From Streptomyces regalis (GTDB taxonomy: Bacteria; Actinomycetota; Actinomycetes; Streptomycetales; Streptomycetaceae): a stretch of DNA of 49,966 nucleotides. The position numbers were made by a program, and so were the translations under genes. Within the stretch, counting starts at the first letter, position 1. Every line of letters starts with the position of its first letter. Shown here in pieces: positions 18,491 to 27,093 of this stretch. Below the pieces are notes generated by a model. That model did not search any database, was not told the origin of the DNA, and saw only the letters and a program-made list of their open reading frames with translations. The stretch is taken from the NCBI RefSeq assembly GCF_001509475.1, contig NZ_LLZG01000374.1:1-49966 (forward strand), written 5' to 3'.

Positions 18491-18937
18491 TCAGGTCCAG
18501 GCGTACCGCTCGTGCAGCCGGTGCCTGACCAGGTTGAACCGCCCGCGGTCCAGCGCGCACGCCTCCCGGCGCATGCCCTCCTCGTGCAGGCGGAGGATGC
18601 GGTCCACGTCCACCCAGGAGTCGCGCCCCGTCCGGTCCCACGGCCCGCTGCCGATGGCCACCCACTCACGGTCCCCGTCGTGCCGCTTGCTCGACAGCTG
18701 CACGGCGAGGAAGGTGCCGCCGGCCTCACGGGCCACCACGAGCACCGGGCGGTCCTTGCCCCGCCCGTCGTTCTCCTCGAAGGGCACCCAGGTCCAGACG
18801 ATCTCCCCGGGATCGGGGTCGCCGTCGTGCGCGGGGGAGTACTCGGTGCGCACCTTGCCGACCCCGCGGGGGTCGGCCTCAGCGGTTGCGGTGGGGCCGT
18901 AGCGGCCCGGGACGTTCTCATCGGTAAACGTGCTCAC
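18491..18937 (-). CDS. PemK/MazF-family toxin-like protein
   Basis: 148 residues. The second half fits the PemK/MazF fold: GEIVWTWVPFEENDGRGKDRP, VLVVAREAGGTFLAVQLSSK and SWVDVDRILRLHEE. The basic RPVLVV strand and S/T strand are those of endoribonuclease toxins and of DUF-type relatives. A ~45-residue hydrophilic N-terminal extension precedes it. No small antitoxin gene lies immediately upstream: the 43-base gap ends at the flotillin relic. This looks like an orphan, or a non-toxic chromosomal relative common in Streptomyces. It ends tail to tail with the macrodomain gene with a 2-base gap. Confidence 0.8.
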   Translation of the reverse strand: MSTFTDENVPGRYGPTATAEADPRGVGKVRTEYSPAHDGDPDPGEIVWTWVPFEENDGRGKDRPVLVVAREAGGTFLAVQLSSKRHDGDREWVAIGSGPWDRTGRDSWVDVDRILRLHEEGMRREACALDRGRFNLVRHRLHERYAWT

Positions 18938-18980
18938 GGGGGCACCTTAGGGGCTGCGCCCGTGAGCTGCGCGTGAGGGG

Positions 18981-19939
18981 TCACTTCTCGTCCATCGGCA
19001 CCTTATGGGCGAGCCCGTTGAGCGGCGAATCCTCCTTCGATGCCTGCCCGTTCTGGTTCATCGACGCCAGCAGCTGACGGGCCGGCCCCAGCCCCGTACC
19101 GCCCATGGTGAGCGCCTTGGCGAACATGTCCGCCATGCCGTCGGCGCCGTTGCGCAGCACCATGTTGTCGACGCTGCCGAACGCGGACGCCCCGGCCCTG
19201 ACGATCTCCGGCCAGTTCTCGGCGAGTTGCTGGGCCTCACCGGTGGCCCGGGTGGCGGCCGCCATGGCCGCACCGCGCGTCTTGGTCGCCTCGGCCTCGG
19301 CACCCGCGGCCGCCTTGACCCGTGTCGCCTCGGCCGCAGCCGCCGGCTCCGTCTCCTTCGCCTTGGCCTGCGCCGCCGAGATCCGCGCGTCGCGCTCGGC
19401 CTCCGCGAGCGTGCGCTTCTCGTACGCCTGCGCGTCGGCGGGCTTAGGACATCCGCCTGGAGCTGCTGTTCGCGCCAGTGCGCCTCCAGCTCGGCGACCC
19501 GCGTCTCCTGGACGACGACTTCCTGCCGGGCCTTGGCGCCTGCCTTGTCGCGCTCGGCCTGGTAGCCGGCCTGCAGGATCTCGCTGTCCCGGGTCGCCTC
19601 GGTCATCCGCGCGAGCGACTGCTGCTCGGCCTCCGTGGCCAGCCGGTTCGCCTCCGCCTGCGCGATGCGCGCGTCCCGCTGGACGGCCGCCGCGTGCGGC
19701 ATGGCGAGGCTCTGGATGTACCCGGTCGGATCCTCGATCTCGTGGATCTGCAAGGAGTCGACGATGAGCCCGAGCTTCTCCATCTCCGTACCGCAGGCCG
19801 CGTTCGCGATCGACACGAAGTCGTCGCCCACCTTGAAGATGACCACGCCCCGCACCCTCAGCGGAATGCCCTGGTGGGTCACGCAGTCCAGCGCCAGTGT
19901 GCCGCGGCCGGCCCCCTTTGCATGGTGCCCTTTCGGCAC
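18981..19939 (-). pseudogene. flotillin/SPFH protein, truncated, internally deleted and frameshifted
   Basis: The upstream half reads LRVRGVVIFKVGDDFVSIAN, EMEKLGLIVDSLQIHEIEDP, MPHAAAVQRDARIAQAEAN and EATRDSEILQAGYQAERDKA. The frame then breaks near 19440 (DVLSPPTRRR), and homology resumes one frame over as PADAQAYEKRTLAEAERDAR through NWPEIVRAGASAFGSVDNMV to the stop at 18981. Restoring one base at that point gives the expected ...ADVRKPADAQAYEK. Compared with the family as I know it, the N-terminal membrane anchor and about 60 SPFH residues after SIANAA are missing, as is part of the coiled coil before QQLAENWPEI. Flotillins organise membrane microdomains; this copy cannot. Confidence 0.8.
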
Positions 19940-19969
19940 CGACCGAAGGGAGTGTGCGCCTGCGCGGGC

Positions 19970-20108
19970 TCAACTGTCGTATGCGGCCTGGACGTAGACG
20001 GTTCTCGGCGGCAGGTACTCCACCACCATCACCACCGTGCCCCGCTCCAAACGGTCCGTGCCGGTCGCGGGATAGGCGAGGAAGTGCTCGGCGCCGCCGC
20101 GCACCCGG
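19970..20108 (-). pseudogene. C-terminal remnant of an NfeD-like membrane partner of flotillin
   Basis: A 46-codon stretch reads RVRGGAEHFLAYPATGTDRL then ERGTVVMVVEYLPPRTVYVQ and ends AAYDS. This is the OB-fold tail of NfeD-type proteins, which are encoded directly before flotillin genes. The remainder, including all membrane helices, is absent, and a stop precedes the fragment at about 20111. It confirms that an NfeD-flotillin operon once stood here. Confidence 0.6.
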
Positions 20109-20167
20109 GATCACCTCGCATGGCCACAGAGCAGGGCCTGCGCCGAAGGGTTGGTGTCGGCGTCGCC

Positions 20168-21592
20168 TCAGACGACCGCGATGCGTTCTTCCTCGCCCTG
20201 CTGCGGCGGCCACAGTTCATGCCAGCGCAGCTCCGCCTCCAACTGCGCGGCCAGCGAGATCAGCAGGGGCTCACTGTTCGCCGGCCCCAGCAACTGGGCG
20301 CCGACCGGCAGACCGTCCACGAATCCGGCCGGGACGTTGATGCCCGGCCAGCCCAGCACGTTCCACGGCCAGGCGTAGGGGCAGGCGGCGATCATCGCGC
20401 GGTCGGTGGCGAAGCCGCCGAGCCCGAGCATCGCGCCGATCCGGGGTGGGGGAGCGGCCGTTGTGGGGGCCAGGATCACGTCGTACGACTCGTAGAACGC
20501 GCCGATACGACGGTGCAGAACCGCCTCCGCGCGCCGGGCCGCCCGCAGCGGCGCCCCACCGAGCAGCCGGCCCAGCCGGGCGGCGCCCCGGGTGCGCGGG
20601 TCGAGCAGCGCGGGGGAGGGCGTCACGCTCACCCACTCGGCGATGCCGACCGTCGCGCGGGGTACGAAGGTGAGCCCGATCTGCCCGTACGGCGGATCCG
20701 CCTCCTCGACGATGTGCCCCAACGCACCCAGCTTCTCGGCGAGTTGGACGACCCTGGCCCGCACCTGCGGCTGCAGGCGGGCGGGCACGGCGGTGAACGG
20801 CGGCTTGAGAGAGAGCGCGATGCGCAGCCGGCCGGGGTCGCGGCCCACGGCCTCGGAGGCGTTGATCGCCGGCGGCCGGTGCGGGTCGAGATCGTGGTTG
20901 CCGGCGGCGGCGTCCAGCAGCAGGGCCGCGTCGGCCACCGTACGGGCGAGGGTGCCGTTGACGGTGATGCCCTGGAACGACTCGCCGCGCGGCCAGGTGG
21001 AGATGCGGCCGCGCTGCGGCTTGATGCCGATCAGATGGGTCCAGGACGCGGGGATCCGCACCGAGCCGGCGCCGTCCGAGCCGAGCGCGGCGGGGACGAG
21101 CCCGGCGGCGACCGCGGCGGCGGAACCGCCGGACGAGCCACCGGGGGTGTGCTCCGGGTGCCACGGATTACGCGTCGCGCCGAAGGCGGGCCCCTCGGTG
21201 AACGGCCACTGCCCCAGCTCGCAGGTGTTGGTCTTGCCGACGATCACCGCACCGGCCGCGCGCAGCCGCCGTACCGCCTCGCCGTCCTCGGTGACCGGCG
21301 GGAACTCCCCGCTGCAGCCGAACGCGGTCGGCTCGCCCGCCACGTCCATGTCGTCCTTCACCGCGACCGGCACGCCCAGCAGTGGCCCCCGCACCCCGGC
21401 GGCGAGCTCCGCGTCGGCGGCCTTCGCCTCGGCGAGGGCGGCCTCGGCCCGGACCACCCGGAACGCGTTGAAGGTCCCTTGGGTCGCCTCGATCCGCGCC
21501 AACGCCGCCGCGACCAGCTCCCGCGACGTCACCTCCCCGGCGGCCAGCGCTCGGGCGGACGCGGCGAGACCTGCGGCACGGTCGGGTGTCAT
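20168..21592 (-). CDS. amidase (amidase-signature family)
   Basis: 474 residues from ATG at 21592, which has GGAGG about 8 bases upstream. The amidase signature is complete: Lys79 in LLGVPVAVKD, the glycine/serine loop HTPGGSSGGSAAAVAAGL (Ser153/154), and Ser177 in LGSDGAGSVRIPAS form the Ser-cisSer-Lys triad. The enzyme hydrolyses an amide to a carboxylic acid and ammonia. GatA is unlikely because gatC and gatB are absent and the tail differs. It is oriented away from the GH43-like gene, sharing a 221-base divergent region. It ends shortly before the NfeD/flotillin wreckage. Substrate unknown. Confidence 0.9.
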   Translation of the reverse strand: MTPDRAAGLAASARALAAGEVTSRELVAAALARIEATQGTFNAFRVVRAEAALAEAKAADAELAAGVRGPLLGVPVAVKDDMDVAGEPTAFGCSGEFPPVTEDGEAVRRLRAAGAVIVGKTNTCELGQWPFTEGPAFGATRNPWHPEHTPGGSSGGSAAAVAAGLVPAALGSDGAGSVRIPASWTHLIGIKPQRGRISTWPRGESFQGITVNGTLARTVADAALLLDAAAGNHDLDPHRPPAINASEAVGRDPGRLRIALSLKPPFTAVPARLQPQVRARVVQLAEKLGALGHIVEEADPPYGQIGLTFVPRATVGIAEWVSVTPSPALLDPRTRGAARLGRLLGGAPLRAARRAEAVLHRRIGAFYESYDVILAPTTAAPPPRIGAMLGLGGFATDRAMIAACPYAWPWNVLGWPGINVPAGFVDGLPVGAQLLGPANSEPLLISLAAQLEAELRWHELWPPQQGEEERIAVV

Positions 21593-21726
21593 ACGGGGCA
21601 CCTCCGGGACGACACTGTCTACCGAACGGTAACCTCCAGCGGTCTGCGGCGGAACGGTTTCGCCCGGTGCGGCTCCCAGGTTCACCACAGGTTTCTCCCA
21701 GGCCCCGCTTCCTCATGTGCAAACCA

Positions 21727-21755
21727 TTGACGCACTCCGACCTCACGCCTACCTT
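21727..21755 (+). promoter_or_regulatory. candidate promoter of the GH43-like gene
   Basis: TTGACG (-35) at 21727-21732, a 17-base spacer and TACCTT (-10, matching TAxxxT) at 21750-21755 fit the HrdB-type vegetative consensus. The palindromic operator begins 11 bases downstream of the -10, so it would overlap or follow the transcription start. Confidence 0.45.
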
Positions 21756-21765
21756 CTGATCGAAT

Positions 21766-21784
21766 TCCCGAACTGAGTTCGGGA
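21766..21784 (+). promoter_or_regulatory. palindromic operator TCCCGAAC-TGA-GTTCGGGA
   Basis: A perfect 8-3-8 inverted repeat, 30 bases before the GTG of the GH43-like gene and just after its candidate -10. Such a site fits a dimeric repressor acting by roadblock, for example a sugar-responsive LacI- or GntR-type regulator. The core CGAAC...GTTCG recalls the actinobacterial SOS box, but the spacer is 3 rather than 4 bases and the gene is not a repair gene. Confidence 0.6.
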
Positions 21785-21813
21785 TATCGAACCTCATTGA
21801 GGGAGAGCCGCAC

Positions 21814-23202
21814 GTGACCAGACGTCCCCACACCCCGTCCCGCCGCAGCCTGCTGCGCGCGATGGCCGCACTGCCCGCCTCGGCACTGATCCTGGGCGAG
21901 GCACCCGGCCTGCTCGGCACGGCACTGGCGGCCGCACCGCCCAGCGGCTCGGCCACCCGCTACACGATCGTGCCGTTCCTGAACAGCAACGACGGGACCG
22001 TGAACGTCTACCAGTCGGACGACGCCACCGACTTCCGTCTGGCCAAGGCCTCCGCCTACACGCCGCCGAGCAACCGCATCCGCGACGCGAGCATCTTCAA
22101 GCACACCAACGGCTACTACTACATCACCTACACGACCCACACCTGGCAGGACACCAGCACCACCATCGGCTTCGCCCGCAGCACCGACCGGGTCAACTGG
22201 ACGTTCCTGTACGACTACACGGTCCCGATCGCGGGTCTCTCCCGGGCCTGGGCGCCGGAGTGGTTCGTCGACAGCGACGGCAGCGTGAACGTCATCGTCT
22301 CCTGCTCGACCACCAACGACCAGTGGATCTTCACGCCGTACCTGCTGAAGGCCACGAACTCCGCGCTGACGACGTGGAGTTCACCGGTGGCGCTGTCCGG
22401 CATCGGTGCGAACCACATCGACACCTTCATCGTGAAGATCGGCTCCACCTACCACGCCTTCACGAAGAACGAGACGACGAAGTACATCGAGTACGCCACC
22501 GCATCGAACCTCACCGGCCCCTACACGATCTCCCGCACGGGCAACTGGGCGGGCTGGGGCAGCTACCGCGAGGGCCCCGCGCTGGTGCAGCTCGACAACG
22601 GCGGCTGGCGGCTCTTCTTCGACGGCTACGGCGACGGCACCTACTACTACAGCGACAGCTACGACACCTTCGCCACCTGGTCCGCCCCGGCCGCCCTGCC
22701 CGCCGTCTCGGGGACGGCCCGCCACTTCACGGTCATCAAGGAGACCGTCTCGGGCGGCCCGGCCCTGGCGAAGAACGTCACCCGCTCCTTCCAGTCGGCC
22801 AACTACTCCACCCGGTACTGGCAGGTGCAGTCCTCCCTGCTCAACCTCCCGGTGGTCAGCAGCTCCAGCGCCACCGCCGAGAAGCAGGCCTCGACGTTCA
22901 CGGTCGTGCCCGGCCTCGCGGACGCGAACGGCTACTCCTTCCGGGACTCGTCCGGCAGATACCTGCGCCACTGGGACTACCGCGCCCGCTTCGACGCCAA
23001 CGACGGGACGTCGACGTTCGCCAAGGACGCCACGTTCGTCGCCCGCACGGGTGCCTCGAGCGGCTCGATCCGCTTCGAGTCGTACAACTACCCCGGGTAC
23101 TACCTGCGGCACTACAGCTACCAGCTGCGGGTGGAACGGTCGGACGGAACGGACCTGTTCCGACAGGACAGTTCGTTTGTGCCGGTGGCAGCCTGGGCCT
23201 GA
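21814..23202 (+). CDS. Tat-exported GH43-like arabinan-active hydrolase with AbfB domain
   Basis: 462 residues from GTG at 21814 (GGGAG upstream). The N-terminus SRRSLLRAMAALPASALILG is a twin-arginine signal, cleaved near ALAAAPP. Residues ~50-310 form a five-bladed propeller of the GH43/62 type (RIRDASIFKHTNGYYYITYT, AWAPEWFVD, GSYREGPALVQLDNGGWRLF), giving plausible catalytic Asp and Glu. Residues ~330-460 are an AbfB (CBM42-like) arabinose-binding beta-trefoil: SFQSANYSTRYWQVQ, STFTVVPGLAD, SFRDSSGRYLRHWDYR, SIRFESYNYPGYYLRHYSYQ. The likely role is trimming arabinose-containing plant polymers outside the cell. An operator-like palindrome precedes it. Confidence 0.88.
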   Translation: MTRRPHTPSRRSLLRAMAALPASALILGEAPGLLGTALAAAPPSGSATRYTIVPFLNSNDGTVNVYQSDDATDFRLAKASAYTPPSNRIRDASIFKHTNGYYYITYTTHTWQDTSTTIGFARSTDRVNWTFLYDYTVPIAGLSRAWAPEWFVDSDGSVNVIVSCSTTNDQWIFTPYLLKATNSALTTWSSPVALSGIGANHIDTFIVKIGSTYHAFTKNETTKYIEYATASNLTGPYTISRTGNWAGWGSYREGPALVQLDNGGWRLFFDGYGDGTYYYSDSYDTFATWSAPAALPAVSGTARHFTVIKETVSGGPALAKNVTRSFQSANYSTRYWQVQSSLLNLPVVSSSSATAEKQASTFTVVPGLADANGYSFRDSSGRYLRHWDYRARFDANDGTSTFAKDATFVARTGASSGSIRFESYNYPGYYLRHYSYQLRVERSDGTDLFRQDSSFVPVAAWA

Positions 23203-23248
23203 CCTGCACCCTTGCTGAGCTGGGGCGTTGCGTGGAGGGATGAGGCGG

Positions 23249-23455
23249 CCCGAACAGACCGGCGGTGATTTCGTCCCCGGAACCGCCGTCGATGTAGTCC
23301 CTGCCTCCGCCTTCGGCGTTGCCGGTTGTGGAGTAGACGTCGCCGATCAGGAAGGCATCGCCCGCTCCGCCGTCGATCTGGTCATCGCCGAGACCGCCCT
23401 GGATGGTGTCGTCCCCACCCAGTCCGCAGATCCGGTCGTTGCCACCCCTGCCGTC
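23249..23455 (-). pseudogene. RTX (haemolysin-type calcium-binding) repeat fragment
   Basis: About 69 codons read DGRGGNDRICGLGGDDTIQG, GLGDDQIDGGAGDAFLIGDV and RDYIDGGSGDEITAG, i.e. several GGxGxDxUx nonapeptides of the calcium-binding beta-roll. No start, no secretion signal and no proper end are present, and the frame comes directly out of a P450-like segment. It is a gene fragment, possibly from a secreted calcium-binding protein. Confidence 0.6.
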
Positions 23456-23596
23456 GACGGAGGGGTCGTGGTTGGCGGCGCCGTTGTCGAAGACGAGGTC
23501 ACCGGCCTGGATCGTGACGCCCTCGATCTCGATGTCTGCAGGGGCGTGGCGTGGTATGCCTCCGCCGCTCTTCCCGGGTATGCGGAGGACCTCCGC
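23456..23596 (-). pseudogene. cytochrome P450 fragment fused to RTX repeats
   Basis: The in-frame stretch EVLRIPGKSGGGIPRHAPAD then IEIEGVTIQAGDLVFDNGAA and NHDPSV matches the P450 region after the K-helix (EExLR...R.A..DvEi.GvtI.AGd.V....aANrDPsvF). It breaks exactly at DPSV and continues as RTX repeats. The I-helix and the haem-cysteine loop are absent. The ~140 bases further 5' carry no clear family. Confidence 0.5.
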
Positions 23597-23736
23597 TCCC
23601 TGACGACGGCGCTGCGCGCGGGCCGGGCCCGCCACAGGCGGCGGGGCAGTTCGCCCTCCTCGAACGCGTGCACCTCGTCGAGGTTGCGGTCTCTGCGCTC
23701 GCCTGACGAACACTGCCCCGGAGCGAGGACCTGATG

Positions 23737-26700
23737 TCACTCCTGCCTTCGGTCGGGCTGCCAGGCGTGGGCGGGGAGGGCCTCGGCGAGGGTGGTGAAG
23801 AAGCGCTGGTCGCGCCAGGCGTCGCGGTTGCCGATGACGAACAGACGGCGCTTGGCGCGGCTGACGGCGACGTTGAGGAGGTTGGGGCGGGAGGCGGCCC
23901 AGGCGCGGGCGCCGGGGCGGCGCGGGTCGGTGCCGAGGACGAGGATCACGACGTCCGCTTCCTTGCCCTGGGTGGTGTGGATGGTGCCGACCCGGTTGTC
24001 GGGCAGCAAGTCCCGGCAGGTCTTCCGCGCACCGGCGACGACAGCGCGGAAGGGGCTGATGACGTACACCTCCCGGGCCAGATCGACGCCGCCTTCGTCG
24101 CGCAGCTTCTGAAGGACCCGGCTCAGTGCCCGGCCCTCCTCGGGGATCCAGTGCCCGTCGGCTTCGGCGGAGGGGACGTGTACCCAGCAGCTGCGCGGGC
24201 CGTAGCGGTAGGGGCCGCGGTCAGGCGTGCCGTACACCATGAAGTTGTCGTAGGCGATGGCGTTGCTGACGCCGAACATGGGGTCGTCGCAGCGGCGGTG
24301 GACGCGCAGCGGGGCGCCGACCCACACTTCCTGGGCGCCATCGGGGAGTTCAGCGGGCAGGAGGGTGCCGTAGCGGTTGGTGCGGTCGGCCAGTTGCTGC
24401 ACCGATGTGCGACTGGGCGCCCACTCCTCGCTGACGCCGAAGTCGTCACGCAGGGCCCGCTGCGCCGTCCACGGCAGGACGACGACCGGTTCGAGCTGCA
24501 GCGGGTCACCGACGACGACGGTGCGCTTCGCCCGCCACATGCCGCCCACCGCCAGCTGCGGCGCGGCCTGGCCGGCCTCGTCGATGAACAGCCAGCCCAG
24601 TGCCTCGCGGCCCAGCCGGCCGAAGACCCGGTCCAGCGACGCGAAGGTCGTCGACACGACGGGCACCACCAGGAACAGGCTCTGCCAGGCCGCCCGCAGT
24701 CGCTCCTCCGACACCGTCCTGGGAGCCGCTCCGGTCACCGCGTCCATGGCCGCCATGAGGTTGCCGTACATGGTGCGGGCCGTGCAGCGCAGGAACGCGT
24801 GATGCAGGTCGAGCGCGGCAAGGAAGAGCTCGCTGTGGGCGCGGGTGATCTCTTCGTCCGCCCACGGTGCGGACAGCTCACGCGTGGTGTCGTCGCTCAG
24901 CCAGTGCTCGCGGGGCACGTGACCGTCCCACCGGGAGTGGGCCCGGGCAACGCTGTCCCTCAGCCGCATGCGGCGGGCTGCGGCTTCGTCACGGGCCTGC
25001 TCGCATGCGTTCCGCTCCGCCACGGCGTGGGCCACCGCCTGCCGGGCCTCATCAAGCCGGGCACGAGCGCTGTTTCGTACGGCGCGCTGCTCCTCCTCCC
25101 GGGTGGCGAGGTCCTGGTCGATACCGTGCCAGTCCCGGGCGGCTCGCCCCAGGGTGAACAGACTGACCACCAGGCCGGGTTGGCGCTCGAAGTGCGCCGC
25201 GCGACGGGCTTCCGCCTCGGCGAGGGGTGTCTCGGCGTCGGTCAGGTCTTGTTCGGCGCCGGAGACTGCGGCGCGGCACGCCGACACCCGGTCGGCGGCC
25301 CGGTCGGCGGCCTCCTCGGCCGTACGCAGCTCAGCCTCCGCAGCGGGGAGATTCCGCAGTGCGGCTGCGGCGGACTCGCGCTCGACTCCCAGCCGTTCGA
25401 CGGTGGCGAGCGCGGTCCGGAAGCGTTGCCTGGCCTCGCGCCACGCACCGCTGTGCGGTGTTTTGCCGTACTCGCGCAGCAGTTGAGCCAGCCCGCGTTC
25501 GCTGTCGACCCAGCCGTTGCGGTTACGGCGGCGGCGTCCGCGAGGCGGGGGCGGCGGAGGCGGCGCGTCCTGGTCGGACATCCGGTACTTGCCGTGCCAG
25601 AGCCGGTTGACGAACTCCATGCGGTTCCGTTTGTTGCCCAGCCGGGCCGCGACCACGCCCCACGCCGGAACGCCGTTGAGTAGACGGGTGGCCTGCTCGG
25701 CGAAGTAGTCGGCATCGTCCCGCCACGGCTCCCCGAGCGCCAGGCGGGCGGGGATCTCGGTGGAGATGTTCTCCACCGCTCCGTTGTTCGCCGAGGCCAC
25801 CACCATCTCGAAGCCGGTGAACTCGGGCCGCAGAGGGGTGACGGTGCGTGTGTAGTCGCCGCTCTTCCAGGTGTACGGCGCCTGTTCGGCGAAGGCCTGC
25901 GACGGCATCCGCAGCGCGGACAGCCGCACGGCACGCTCCACGATCACCGAGGCGAAGCAGTCGCGCAGCATGGTGGTCTTACCGGTGCCGGGCGGCCCGT
26001 TGACGGCGAACAGCCCGCCCGTGTTGTTCAGGTGTGTCCGGATGGTGGTCACGGCGAACTGCTGGCTCAGCGCCAGCGGATGCCCGGGCTCGGCAGGCCA
26101 CCGCCCCACCGGTACGGCGGCGGGCGTCACCGTGGCGAGCGCGACCTCGGGGCGCTGACGCAGGTCGATCCGCCACGCGGTGTTCACCTCGGCACCGGGC
26201 GTGAGATACGCGGACAGCCCGGCGCCCGGATCCTCCTCGCGCAGCGCCTGCGCCACCGAGTACAGGTCTGCGGCGATGAAACTGTTCAGGAAGTCCTGCT
26301 GGTCGGCTTCCTGCGCGAGGTCCTGGCGTACGGCCACGCTCCGGATCCGCACGCCGTCGGGGCACAACGTCTCCGCCACACCCCAGCCCTGGGACAACTC
26401 CCTTGCGAACTCCAGCAGTTCCTTGGCTGACAGCAACCGTTCCCCGACGCGCGGCCTTTGGTCCTCGCGCTCGTCGTCCTCGGCGCCGGCGTCGGCGTCG
26501 TCGTCCCAGTCCTCCGGGTCGTCCTCGGGCGATTCACCGTCCGATTCCGAGCCGACGTCTCCCTCGCGTCGTTCACCGGTGCCGGTCCCAACGGTTCTGT
26601 TGAACGTTGGCAGTTCACCCAGCCCCATCGCCCTGGCGGCCCAGGCCCCTGCCTCCTCCTCGAACCCGTCGAGCCACCCCGGGCTGGCCGGCCCCGGCGA

Positions 26701-27093
26701 CAGCGCCCGTCCGGTGGCCCATGCACACGCGGACAACACCGGGGAGTCGAGCAGCAACCGCCCCTCATCGGTGACCGTCAGGGCGAACAGCGCGCTCTCG
26801 CCGTCCATCCTCCCGTCGTGGTCCTCCTCGCTCTCCCCGAAGACGCGCAGCAGGGTGTCGCGCACCGCGCGGAGCGTGTACGCGCCGCCGTACACCACGT
26901 GTTGCCATGCGTAGCCGGGCTCCAGCGGCACCGAGCGCAGCGGGTGTCCCGTCTCCCACGGCAGCGGGCCGTCCGCCGTCACCGAGTAGACGCGGTCACG
27001 CGCGGAGACGGCCGGGATCTTCTGCGGGCTGAACAGCTCCACCGCACGCCAGTAGTCCACGATTCCGGCCCGCCGCAGCCGTTCATCCTCCAT
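23737..27093 (-). CDS. large stand-alone SF1 (DNA2/NAM7-like) helicase with coiled-coil insert
   Basis: 1,118 residues from ATG at 27093. The Walker A motif GPPGTGKTTMLRD lies at 366-378, Walker B FIDEAGQ at 836-842, then GDPLQLEPVV, SPFRAVVAGARK, TTQGKEADVVILVLGTD and NVAVSRAKRRLFVIGN, which together give a complete UPF1-like SF1 motor. A proline run and arginine patch (near 512-526) and a ~140-residue heptad-rich coiled coil (570-710) are inserted between the motifs. The N-terminus (YWRAVELFSPQKIPAVSARD) is a separate unknown domain, and an acidic linker (180-215) precedes the motor. Family members act on RNA or DNA; several lone examples are phage-defence effectors. No partner genes are evident. 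The cellular role is unknown. Confidence 0.85.
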   Translation of the reverse strand: MEDERLRRAGIVDYWRAVELFSPQKIPAVSARDRVYSVTADGPLPWETGHPLRSVPLEPGYAWQHVVYGGAYTLRAVRDTLLRVFGESEEDHDGRMDGESALFALTVTDEGRLLLDSPVLSACAWATGRALSPGPASPGWLDGFEEEAGAWAARAMGLGELPTFNRTVGTGTGERREGDVGSESDGESPEDDPEDWDDDADAGAEDDEREDQRPRVGERLLSAKELLEFARELSQGWGVAETLCPDGVRIRSVAVRQDLAQEADQQDFLNSFIAADLYSVAQALREEDPGAGLSAYLTPGAEVNTAWRIDLRQRPEVALATVTPAAVPVGRWPAEPGHPLALSQQFAVTTIRTHLNNTGGLFAVNGPPGTGKTTMLRDCFASVIVERAVRLSALRMPSQAFAEQAPYTWKSGDYTRTVTPLRPEFTGFEMVVASANNGAVENISTEIPARLALGEPWRDDADYFAEQATRLLNGVPAWGVVAARLGNKRNRMEFVNRLWHGKYRMSDQDAPPPPPPPRGRRRRNRNGWVDSERGLAQLLREYGKTPHSGAWREARQRFRTALATVERLGVERESAAAALRNLPAAEAELRTAEEAADRAADRVSACRAAVSGAEQDLTDAETPLAEAEARRAAHFERQPGLVVSLFTLGRAARDWHGIDQDLATREEEQRAVRNSARARLDEARQAVAHAVAERNACEQARDEAAARRMRLRDSVARAHSRWDGHVPREHWLSDDTTRELSAPWADEEITRAHSELFLAALDLHHAFLRCTARTMYGNLMAAMDAVTGAAPRTVSEERLRAAWQSLFLVVPVVSTTFASLDRVFGRLGREALGWLFIDEAGQAAPQLAVGGMWRAKRTVVVGDPLQLEPVVVLPWTAQRALRDDFGVSEEWAPSRTSVQQLADRTNRYGTLLPAELPDGAQEVWVGAPLRVHRRCDDPMFGVSNAIAYDNFMVYGTPDRGPYRYGPRSCWVHVPSAEADGHWIPEEGRALSRVLQKLRDEGGVDLAREVYVISPFRAVVAGARKTCRDLLPDNRVGTIHTTQGKEADVVILVLGTDPRRPGARAWAASRPNLLNVAVSRAKRRLFVIGNRDAWRDQRFFTTLAEALPAHAWQPDRRQE

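Noticed and set aside
21766..21784. SOS (LexA) box
   Set aside because: CGAAC and GTTCG are separated by 3 instead of 4 bases, and the downstream gene is a secreted glycosidase.
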